Translations under genes and position numbers: made by a program
Notes under the pieces: generated by a model
Database searches by the model: none
The model's input: only the letters and a program-made list of their open reading frames with translations
What the model was told of the DNA's origin: nothing
Source: Curvibacter sp.
GTDB taxonomy: Bacteria; Pseudomonadota; Gammaproteobacteria; Burkholderiales; Burkholderiaceae_C
Reading direction: 5' to 3'
Length of the DNA stretch: 64,000 nucleotides
NCBI GenBank assembly: GCA_020248905.1
Contig: JADCGR010000017.1
Location: 1 to 64,000, forward strand
Part shown: in pieces, positions 17,271 to 24,061 of the stretch
How positions within the stretch are numbered: position 1 is the first letter of the stretch
Layout: each line of letters begins with the position of its first letter

Positions 17271-17582
17271 ATGAACCGATCTCTGCTGATGGTCGCGCTG
17301 CTTTGCGCTGCCGGGCCCGCTGCGGCCGACCCAATGGCCGGCAAGCTGCGAGCCGCCACGGCCTGCGCTGTCTGCCACGGGCCACGGGGCCTGTCCATGC
17401 AGCCCAATGTGCCTCATCTGGCAGGCCAGCCCGAGTTCTATCTGGTGGAGCAGCTGCGCAACTATCGCAGTGGCAAGCGTGCGCACGAGGTGATGGGCGT
17501 GATCGCCAAGCCCCTGAGCGACCAAGAGATTGACGATCTGGCTCAGTGGTACGCCTCGATTCCATTGAGGGCTGGAGAATAG
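17271..17582 (+). CDS. Small monoheme cytochrome c
   Basis: A 103-residue periplasmic cytochrome: signal peptide (LLMVALLCAAGPAAA), heme site CAVCH (32-36), then the family pattern GPRGLSMQPNVPHLAGQPEFYLVEQLRNYRSG and HEVMGVIAKPLSDQEIDDLAQWYASI, with the Met of HEVM as probable sixth heme ligand. The ATG at 17271 has GAGGAG six bases upstream. It is the expected electron acceptor of the preceding PQQ dehydrogenase. It ends six bases before the TonB receptor start. Confidence 0.9.
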   Translation: MNRSLLMVALLCAAGPAAADPMAGKLRAATACAVCHGPRGLSMQPNVPHLAGQPEFYLVEQLRNYRSGKRAHEVMGVIAKPLSDQEIDDLAQWYASIPLRAGE

Positions 17583-17587
17583 GCCCA

Positions 17588-19738
17588 ATGAACAATACGA
17601 GAAACATGAGGCACACACGATATTCAAAAGGGCGACCGCGATACACGGCGCTGGCGCTGTTGCTGGCGAACGTAGGCGCTGCGCCGCTGGCCGCGCATAC
17701 TTTGGAGAATGTAGTGATCTCGGCCTCCCGAGCGCAGCAGAGCAGCTTTGATGCGCCAGCGGCCATCGAGTCGCTCGACCGCGAAACCATCCAGGGAGCG
17801 GGCCCGCAGGTGAACCTGTCTGAGTCGCTGAACCGCGTGCCGGGTCTTACCATCCTGAATCGGCAGAACTATGCGCAGGACCTGCAGGTCTCGGTCCGCG
17901 GTTTCGGCGCCCGCTCGACCTTCGGCATCCGCGGCGTGCGCCTGCTGATCGACGGCATCCCGGCCACCACGCCCGACGGGCAGGGCCAGGGCTCCTCGAT
18001 CGCGCTGACCTCGACCGACCGCATCGAGGTGCTGCGTGGGCCGCTGGCGCTGCTCTACGGCAACTCCTCGGGTGGCGTGATCCAGGCCTGGACCCGCGAC
18101 GCCCCGCAGGCGCCCGAGCTTTCCGTGCAGGGTTATGTGGGCTCCTACGGTTTGCAGCGTACCGACTGGCAGTACGCGGGCCGCATGGGGAGCGCACAGG
18201 GCACACCGGGCGTAGGCTTGGTGGCGGACTACAGCACCTTCAGCACCGATGGGTTTCGCGCCAACAGCGCGGCCGAGCGCAAGCAGTTCAACGGCAAGGT
18301 CAGCTTCGGGCCCGATGCGGGCACACGTGTAAACGTCGTGTTCAACCACTTCGACATGCCGCTGGCGGAAGACCCGCTGGGATTGACGGCCGCCCAACTG
18401 GCGGCCAACCCGCGGCAGGCCGGCACCAATGCGCTGAGCAACCAGACCCGCAAGATCACGAGCCAGAACCAGCTGGGCGGCTCGCTCGTGCACGCGCTGG
18501 ATTCCGAACGCTCGATCACGGCGCGCCTGTACTTCGGCACGCGCGACAACCTGCAGTACCTTTCCTCGGGCAACTGGGTCGGTCTGGACCGCCAGTACTA
18601 CGGCGCCGGGCTGCAGTACAACGCCCTCGGACACATCGGCGCCACCCCCCTGCGCTGGGTGGCCGGTTACGAGTTTGATCTGTCCGAGGAGCGCCGCCGG
18701 GGCGGCGCCTCCCCGGGCGGCGTGAAGACGCCGGGCTCGCTGACGCGCGACGAGGACAACCGCGCCATCAACAGCGACGTCTTTGCGCAAGGCACCGCCC
18801 TGCTGAGCGAGCGCTGGTCGCTGATTGGCGGCGTGCGCCGCAGCGCGGTGCGCCTGAGCAGCCAAGACTATTTCATCACGACGACCCCTACAGTGAATCC
18901 GGACGGATCAGGGGCCATTCGCTATTCCGCGACCAATCCGGTTCTCGGGCTGACGTGGCATGCGGCCGACACGCTCAATCTCTACGTCAACTACGGCAGG
19001 GGTTTCGAGACGCCCACCCTGGCTGAGGTCGCCTACATCGACAACGGCGCGGTGACGGCAACCTTCAACACTGGCATCGCCGCCGCGCGCAGCCGACACT
19101 ATGAAGCGGGGGCGAAGTGGGTCCCGCAACCCGGAACGCGGGTGGATCTTGCCGTCTTCGTGGTCGATACGGTGGATGAGATCGTTACCTCACGCACCGC
19201 TTTGGGCCAGTCGGCCTTTGTCAACGCACCTGGCACGCAGCGGCGTGGCCTGGAGTTCGGCGGTCGTACGCTGCTCAGCCCCTATTGGCGTGTGATGGCA
19301 TCGGCCTCGGTGATCGAGGCCGAGTTCACGAAGGCCTACACCACCACCGTGGCCAACGTGGCTGCGGGCAACCGCATGCCCGGCATTCCGCAGCATTTCG
19401 TCTTCACGGAGTTGCTGTGGGCGTCGGCGGGCTTTGCGGGCGCACCGCGGCGTCATGCGGCCGGCACGCAGGCGGGTCTGGAGCTGGTGAGTGCTGGCCG
19501 ACTTTATGCCGACGACAGAAACACCGAGAGCGCCGACGGGTACAACGTGTTCAACCTCAAGGCCAGCCATGGCTGGGCCGTGGGCAAGGGTGGCCTGACT
19601 GCCTATGCACGCGTTGACAACGTGGCAAACAAGACCTACGTGGGTTCCGTCATCGTGAACCAGACCGCTCGCCAGTTCTACGAGCCCGCGCCCGGACGCA
19701 ACTGGACGTTGGGCCTGCGGCTGAGCGCTGCGCTCTAA
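17588..19738 (+). CDS. pqqU: PqqU (YncD)-like TonB-dependent outer-membrane receptor
   Basis: A 716-residue TonB-dependent receptor: signal region (TALALLLANVGAAPLAA), plug domain beginning VVISASR, and a 22-strand barrel ending in GRNWTLGLRLSAAL. Long stretches closely follow E. coli YncD, now known as the PQQ transporter PqqU: NLSESLNRVPGL, NRQNYAQDLQVSVRGFGARS, RLLIDGIPATTPDGQGQ, and near the end GNRMPGIP, ADDRNTESADGY and VGSVIVNQTARQFYEPAPGRN (partial quotes). Its place beside two PQQ enzymes and their cytochromes supports PQQ import across the outer membrane. The similarity is from memory of YncD; substrate is inference. Confidence 0.85.
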   Translation: MNNTRNMRHTRYSKGRPRYTALALLLANVGAAPLAAHTLENVVISASRAQQSSFDAPAAIESLDRETIQGAGPQVNLSESLNRVPGLTILNRQNYAQDLQVSVRGFGARSTFGIRGVRLLIDGIPATTPDGQGQGSSIALTSTDRIEVLRGPLALLYGNSSGGVIQAWTRDAPQAPELSVQGYVGSYGLQRTDWQYAGRMGSAQGTPGVGLVADYSTFSTDGFRANSAAERKQFNGKVSFGPDAGTRVNVVFNHFDMPLAEDPLGLTAAQLAANPRQAGTNALSNQTRKITSQNQLGGSLVHALDSERSITARLYFGTRDNLQYLSSGNWVGLDRQYYGAGLQYNALGHIGATPLRWVAGYEFDLSEERRRGGASPGGVKTPGSLTRDEDNRAINSDVFAQGTALLSERWSLIGGVRRSAVRLSSQDYFITTTPTVNPDGSGAIRYSATNPVLGLTWHAADTLNLYVNYGRGFETPTLAEVAYIDNGAVTATFNTGIAAARSRHYEAGAKWVPQPGTRVDLAVFVVDTVDEIVTSRTALGQSAFVNAPGTQRRGLEFGGRTLLSPYWRVMASASVIEAEFTKAYTTTVANVAAGNRMPGIPQHFVFTELLWASAGFAGAPRRHAAGTQAGLELVSAGRLYADDRNTESADGYNVFNLKASHGWAVGKGGLTAYARVDNVANKTYVGSVIVNQTARQFYEPAPGRNWTLGLRLSAAL

Positions 19739-19745
19739 GGAAGGA

Positions 19746-19914
19746 CTGGACAAGACGCGCCGTGCGCGGCGTGGGTTTTGCGCAATGAGCCGCAGGGCGC
19801 AAAACCCAAGGCAAGCCCGGACGGCTTGCCTGCGCCTACGGGCATACCCCGCGCGATGTGGGCGGTCAAATCATTGCGTTTTTGACTCGAACGCGCATGG
19901 CGCGACTTGTCCAG
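19746..19914. repeat. Nested inverted-repeat element between pqqU and terC
   Basis: An outer imperfect 23-bp inverted repeat (19746-19768 and 19892-19914; CTGGACAAG...CTTGTCCAG at the ends) encloses two inner hairpins: GGGTTTTGCGC/GCGCAAAACCC (19774-19784 region with 19797-19807) and GGCAAGCC/GGCTTGCC (19810-19817 with 19823-19830). No coding frame is credible. It sits between convergent genes and could act as a two-way terminator or be a small dispersed palindromic element. Confidence 0.6.
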
Positions 19915-19978
19915 ACCTTCTCTGGCGGGCCAGCGGCCAGTGCCCGTCATGACGCCCCGCGCACGGGGCGCCCCGTGG

Positions 19979-20731
19979 TCACGCCTTTGGTTCTTTCAGG
20001 GTTTCGTGCAGGGCGACCGGTGTCGCACTGACCTTGCGGTAGCGTATGTTCAGCAGCTCCACGAACACTGCAAACGCCATGGCGAAGTACAGGTAACCCT
20101 TGGGCACCGGCTGGCCCATACCATCGGCAATGAGCACGACGCCAATCAGCAGCAGGAAGGACAGCGCCAGAATTTTGACCGTGGGATGGCGCTGCACGAA
20201 CTCGTGAATAGCCTTGGCGAGGAAGACCATCACGCCGGTAGCGACCAGGATGGCAATCACCATGACGCTGATATGGGAAGTCATCCCCACCGCAGTGATG
20301 ATCGAATCCAGAGCAAACACCATGTCAAGCACCATGATCTGCAGGATGACCATCGCGAATGCCGCCTGCGCTGGCGCGCCGGAGGACCCTTCGGGGCCTT
20401 CAAGCTTGCCGTGCATCTCGTTGACGGCTTTGGCAATCAGAAACACGCCGCCGCCAATGAGTATCAGGTCACGCCAGGAAAAGGCATGGCCCCAGAGGCT
20501 GAACACCGGCGCTGTCAGTGACACGATCCATGCGATCGCAAACAGCAGCGCCAGGCGGCTAATTGCCGCCACGGCAATACCAATTTGCCGCGCCTTCGCG
20601 CGCTGATGCGCTGGCAGCTTGCCCGCCAGGATGCTGATGAAGATGATGTTGTCAACGCCGAGGACCACCTCAAGCGCGATGAGCGTTCCCAAAGCGGCCC
20701 ATGCCTCGGGCGACGAAAGCCAGTCAAACAC
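19979..20731 (-). CDS. TerC family integral membrane protein
   Basis: A 250-residue membrane protein with seven or more hydrophobic segments. The N-terminal WAALGTLIALEVVLGVDNIIFISIL carries the DN pair, and a mirrored QIMVLDMVFALDSIITAVG (Asp-Ser) lies in the second half, as usual for TerC proteins. Members have been linked to tellurium resistance and Mn2+/metal export at the inner membrane. The start is taken as GTG at 20731 because GGAGGTT lies seven bases upstream and family members start just before WL.SPE; a TTG at 20761 is the alternative. No ter-gene neighbours are present. Confidence 0.87.
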   Translation of the reverse strand: MFDWLSSPEAWAALGTLIALEVVLGVDNIIFISILAGKLPAHQRAKARQIGIAVAAISRLALLFAIAWIVSLTAPVFSLWGHAFSWRDLILIGGGVFLIAKAVNEMHGKLEGPEGSSGAPAQAAFAMVILQIMVLDMVFALDSIITAVGMTSHISVMVIAILVATGVMVFLAKAIHEFVQRHPTVKILALSFLLLIGVVLIADGMGQPVPKGYLYFAMAFAVFVELLNIRYRKVSATPVALHETLKEPKA

Positions 20732-20979
20732 GTCATGAACCTCCGGTGTTGTCGTGCTCAAACGGGTGTCCGGGAATTGCAGGGCGGCGCGCGCTGATCC
20801 CGCGCACCGCTTGTACTCAAGTGAAACCCCTCAAGTGCCGAACAGACCCGTCATCTCCGAATTGCGCCCACAGCCTCGGCCATGGGGTGCGCCCCGGATG
20901 AGCAGAAGTATGGCACGGGTTCTGCGACGTCCATGCTCCAGCCACCTCGGGACTCTCAACACCCGCTTGATACACCGGC

Positions 20980-21317
20980 TTAGTACAAATACACCGCGCC
21001 GGCATCGGGGGCCGCGTTGTCCGCCTGATTGCCACCCACACCGGTGGCGTTGCTGTCCTCGCCATAGGCCCCCACCGCCCGGGTGTTGCCGTCGGCGGAC
21101 AGCGCGATTACGTAGCCGAAATTGTCATCCGCCCCGGTATTGCTGGCCTTGACGTAAGCCACGGCCGTGCTCAGTGGGACCGGTGCTCCACCGCCGCTAC
21201 TGGCTCCGCCACCCCCGCCGCCTCCGCAGGCGCTCAACAGCCCCGGGCACAAGGCCAAAAAAAATATGTCAACGCGCGCCACGGCGCACGGCCTACCCTG
21301 CCAAGATCGGTGCTCAT
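20980..21317 (-). pseudogene. FG-GAP repeat lipoprotein, copy 1 (frameshifted)
   Basis: The ATG at 21317 (preceded by AAAGGACAGG) starts MSTDLGRVGRAPWRALTYF, but the frame is lost in a run of eight A on the + strand (21257-21264), one base shorter than the corresponding stretch in copy 2. After the shift the sequence reads LLSACGGGGGGG, a lipobox with a Gly tract, then one FG-GAP unit: YVKASNTGADDNFGYVIALSADGN...GAVYLY and stop. The intact ancestor would be an exported lipoprotein with a single integrin-like repeat. A short ORF from an internal ATG (21282) exists but lacks a proper signal peptide. Confidence 0.7.
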
Positions 21318-21385
21318 ACCTGTCCTTTCACAGAAAAACGGGGGGAAACGTCGGAATCGTACAGGAACAGCGCCAAAAAACAGCG
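21225..21385. repeat. Long direct repeat, copy A
   Basis: This 161-base stretch covering the start and leader of FG-GAP copy 1 is nearly identical to 22965-23125 at copy 2, in the same orientation about 1.74 kb away. Differences are a few substitutions and compensating one-base length changes in homopolymer runs. Similarity ends abruptly on the right at 21385. Confidence 0.85.
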
Positions 21386-21517
21386 TAAAACCCCGGCCAT
21401 GTGTTGCAGCCAAAACTGCGGCTTCAGCCGCCCATATGCTCACGACATAAAGCTGCCCCGCCTATCCGCGCCGAAACCAGCCTAATCCACCGCGACCGTT
21501 TATGGCAGCAAATCAGG

Positions 21518-22174
21518 TCACCAGCTTTCTGGTTTCCTGATAGCCGAATGAGGAATTCGATCTGGAAGTTGTGATGCCGCCAAGTGCACCGGACTAAGAA
21601 TCTTTGCCCAGTCCGCGTGCTGAGATAGATCTTTTGAGATTCGGCGATGGTCATCACCTGTAATCGGCGCCACTATGCCAATCCTCAAGTGAGGATGGTA
21701 TCTTTTCACCGTGGCGAGCGCGCCCTCGAGATCCGAGTCATTGCTGCAGATGACGGCCTGTTGGTATTGGTTTGTCCAAGCGCCGGCAATGATGTCCGAA
21801 GCCAGATTCACATCCGTCTTCTTCTCGCTGAAGTCATACACCTGGACTGTCTGCAAATGGGGGGCTTCGGGAATTGGATTTACCAGCCATTGATGGGGCG
21901 TCGTCGCCAAGATTCTTCCCTCTACGATCGTCAACTTTGTGGGGTTGATTTTGCGAAGCGCCTGGAGGTACTGACGTTGACGCTGTGGTGAGTGAGGGTC
22001 ATCGGACATACGCCCAAGCACAGGGGCTGTGTAGTACCTGACCTCGACCAGATCTAATGCCTTATCCAATACATGGTCATTAAAAAGGGTGACCAAATCC
22101 AACCATTTGAGGCCGCTTTTCCTCAAAAGACCGTAGTAAAGGTTGTAGCCGTCGATATAGACCACCGTGCGCAA
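21518..22174 (-). CDS. NYN-domain (PIN-like) predicted ribonuclease
   Basis: A 218-residue protein with the NYN/DUF88 (LabA-like) fold. It has TVVYIDGYNLYYGLL at the N-terminus (first catalytic Asp), EVRYYTAPVLGR, KKTDVNLASDI (second acidic cluster) and AVICSNDSDLEGAL (third), as in PIN-like metal-dependent nucleases. The TTG at 22174 is chosen as start because GGAG lies seven bases upstream and family members begin just before VVYIDGYN; longer upstream reading is low quality. The gene lies between two copies of the FG-GAP gene and the long direct repeats, so it may have arrived with the duplication. Its RNA target is unknown. Confidence 0.8.
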   Translation of the reverse strand: MRTVVYIDGYNLYYGLLRKSGLKWLDLVTLFNDHVLDKALDLVEVRYYTAPVLGRMSDDPHSPQRQRQYLQALRKINPTKLTIVEGRILATTPHQWLVNPIPEAPHLQTVQVYDFSEKKTDVNLASDIIAGAWTNQYQQAVICSNDSDLEGALATVKRYHPHLRIGIVAPITGDDHRRISKDLSQHADWAKILSPVHLAASQLPDRIPHSAIRKPESW

Positions 22175-22394
22175 AAAGCATCTCCAGAAATGACAAAGCC
22201 GCCCGAAGGCGGCCTGTCGCCCCAAGAGCATCCGGCCAAACCGGGCGGTCGAGGGGTGAGTCGTGGGGAAATAATACACGATCCGGCTTTCCGTCAACAA
22301 GATCTTTTTGCTTTACCTGTTGCATGCTGACCAAAGTGAATTGCTGGCGCAGTGGCAGGCCAAAAAGGCGGCCTGATAGGTGCGGCTCAGGCCA

Positions 22395-22412
22395 GGGGCG
22401 CTGTTGCGCCCC
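22395..22412. repeat. GGGCGC-TGTT-GCGCCC hairpin, first copy
   Basis: GGGGCGC TGTT GCGCCCC forms a perfect stem-loop. The same hairpin recurs at 23168-23184, so the two copies bracket FG-GAP copy 2. Confidence 0.75.
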
Positions 22413-22453
22413 CGCCCTTAATACACCAAGCTTGATACACCGGCCTGGAACAC

Positions 22454-23058
22454 TTAGTACAGATACACCGCGCCGGCATAGCCGACCGAGTTGTCGGTCG
22501 GGTCGCCACCCACGCCGGTGGCGCTGCTGGCCTCGTAACGCGCCGCCACCGCCAGGGTGGCGCCGTCGGCCGACAGCGCTACGCTAGTGCCGAAATAGTC
22601 AAACGCCCCGGTATTGCTGGCCTTGACGTAGCCCACGGCCGAGCGCAGCTTGGCCAGGTCGCTCATCTGGCTGGCGACGGTCAGGGGGGCCGAGTCGGTG
22701 CAACCCCCGGTATTGCAGGCCTGGACCTTGTATTGGGCGTTGAGCTGCTTGTGCAGCGCCAGCGGGCGCGTGGCGCTGGTGGTGGTAATGTCGCCGCCCA
22801 CCTGGATCATCGCGGCCACGCCGTCGGCACTTTCAAATACCTTGTAGTCGGTGGCACCACTGACCGCCGCCCATGTCAGTTGTACTGTCTTGACACCAAA
22901 ACCCATGCTTGCCGTCGGCGCCACCGGTGCGCTTACCGGTGCGCTGCCCCCCCGCCGCCACCACCGCAGGCGCTCAACAGTCCCAGGCACAAGGCCAACA
23001 AAAAATATGTCAACGCGCGCCACGGCGCACGGCCTACCCTGCCAAGATCGGTGCTCAT
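22454..23058 (-). pseudogene. FG-GAP repeat lipoprotein, copy 2 with Fn3-like domain (frameshifted)
   Basis: From the ATG at 23058 the frame gives a complete lipoprotein signal (TYFLLALCLGLLSAC, then Gly). It is then broken in a G-run (seven C on the + strand, 22947-22953), after which it would stop within a few codons. One extra G would restore the frame into SAPVSAPVAP, a fibronectin III-like module (VKTVQLTWAAVSGATDYKV...YKVQACNTGGC) and one FG-GAP unit (YVKASNTGAFDYFGTSVALSADGATLAVAARYEAS) ending AGAVYLY. So copy 2 keeps the signal peptide that copy 1 lost, and copy 1 keeps the Gly-tract frame that copy 2 lost. It may be a phase-variable or decaying surface lipoprotein. Confidence 0.7.
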
Positions 23059-23125
23059 ACCTGTCCTTTCACAGAAAAACGGGGGGAAACGTCGGAATAG
23101 TACAGGGACAGCGCAAAAAACAGCG
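22965..23125. repeat. Long direct repeat, copy B
   Basis: Partner of 21225-21385, covering the start and leader of FG-GAP copy 2. The 3' ends of the two gene copies are also similar (GCTTGATACACCGGC and CTTAGTACA followed by ATACACCGCGCCGGCAT), so whole genes were duplicated, not only the leader. Confidence 0.85.
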
Positions 23126-23152
23126 CAACGAACAGCGCAACGAACAGCGCAA
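23121..23152. repeat. Short tandem repeat, 12-bp unit
   Basis: CAGCGCAACGAA occurs twice in tandem (23121-23132, 23133-23144) and partially a third time, directly at the right edge of direct repeat B. Confidence 0.8.
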
Positions 23153-23167
23153 AAGACGGCCGCCTAC

Positions 23168-23184
23168 GGGCGCTGTTGCGCCCC
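23168..23184. repeat. GGGCGC-TGTT-GCGCCC hairpin, second copy
   Basis: Second copy of the hairpin at 22395-22412. It lies between FG-GAP copy 2 and the 3' end of the Crp/Fnr regulator gene and may terminate that gene's transcript. Confidence 0.7.
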
Positions 23185-23213
23185 TGGCCTTGATTAAAGT
23201 TAAGCTGCGCCAG

Positions 23214-23933
23214 TCAGGGCAGGCGTGCTGCATCGAGCGTGCGCAGGCCATCAAGATCGAGCACGCTCAGGCCGCCGTATTCGACCTTGATAAGTCGCTG
23301 TTGCTCCAGCGTGGCCAGCGCCTCGTTCACGCGCTGGCGCGACAGGCCCACAAGATAGGCCAGCTCCTGCTGGGTGATGCGCAGCATCTCGCCCACGCCT
23401 GGGTAGAGCACGGGGTTGAAGAGCGACACCAGGCTGCGCGCGACGCGCAGGTCAGGGTTGGGCATGCGGTCGATCTCGCGCGCTGCGATGAACTGGCCCA
23501 GGCGCTCGTTGAGCTGGTTCATGACGAAACGATTGAAGCCGATGGACTGGTCGAGCAGGCGATGAAAGCTGTCCACGGGCAGACCCGCTACCAAGCTCTT
23601 GCGCAGGGTCTGCACGTTGTAGCGATAGGCCTCGCGCTTGAGCACCGTGCCCTCGCCGAACCAGCCACCGGGGGGCAGGCCGGTAAAGGTCATGGACTGA
23701 CCCTCGGCGTTCTCCCCGCTCATCTTGAGCAGGCCGTCCACCACGCCGAACCAGTAGGTCACCGGCCGGCCGATGCGGCAGACCAGATCGCCGGGCAGGG
23801 CCTCGGTGATGCGCAGCTCGGCCACGGCGTAGTTCTGCTCGTCGGCGCTGAGCTGCGGCAGCCAGGGGATGCCGGCCAGCTCGGCTTCGGTCAGCGGCCG
23901 GCGCCGCTGATGCAGGCTGGGTTCAGACGTCAT
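23214..23933 (-). CDS. Crp/Fnr family transcriptional regulator
   Basis: A 239-residue regulator with an N-terminal cyclic-nucleotide-binding-like barrel (ALPGDLVCRIGRPVTYWFGVVDGLLKM, then PPGGWFGEG) and a C-terminal winged helix (ITQQELAYLVGLSRQRVNEALATLEQQRLIKVEYGG). The recognition helix is LSRQRVNEAL. It lacks the N-terminal cysteines of oxygen-sensing FNR. The start at 23933 is chosen because upstream reading runs into the intergenic operator region. It is divergent from the acyl-CoA ligase/LIV transporter operon, which it probably controls in response to an acyl-CoA or other ligand. Confidence 0.87.
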   Translation of the reverse strand: MTSEPSLHQRRRPLTEAELAGIPWLPQLSADEQNYAVAELRITEALPGDLVCRIGRPVTYWFGVVDGLLKMSGENAEGQSMTFTGLPPGGWFGEGTVLKREAYRYNVQTLRKSLVAGLPVDSFHRLLDQSIGFNRFVMNQLNERLGQFIAAREIDRMPNPDLRVARSLVSLFNPVLYPGVGEMLRITQQELAYLVGLSRQRVNEALATLEQQRLIKVEYGGLSVLDLDGLRTLDAARLP

Positions 23934-23950
23934 GGGTGGGAAACTACCAA

Positions 23951-23984
23951 CTAGGGATTCCCCTAGATTGTCGTTGCAACGACA
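23951..23984. promoter_or_regulatory. Two adjacent perfect palindromes in a divergent promoter region
   Basis: CTAGGG-ATTC-CCCTAG (23951-23966) and the 16-bp perfect palindrome TGTCGTTG/CAACGACA (23969-23984) lie side by side between the Crp/Fnr gene and the divergent ligase gene. The second has the TG...CA form of Crp/Fnr-type operators, so it is the likely binding site of the adjacent regulator. The first resembles a motif upstream of the TctC gene at 32872-32887. Confidence 0.65.
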
Positions 23985-24061
23985 GCCTGGCGTCAAATCG
24001 CGGTCTAGCATGTGGCTTACAGGCAATCCCTACTCGCCCGGTGAGACCACAAGGAATCGGC

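Noticed and set aside
20732-20979. Possible yybP-ykoY (Mn2+) riboswitch upstream of terC
   Set aside because: I could not find the conserved riboswitch core; a covariance-model search would be needed.
22280-22371. Small open frame ending LAQWQAKKAA as a gene
   Set aside because: No credible start or family; at best a C-terminal fragment left by rearrangement, so not listed as a gene.
23107-23155. Repeated CAGCGCAACGAA units as a CRISPR-like array
   Set aside because: Units are directly tandem and only 12 bp, with no unique spacers and no cas genes.
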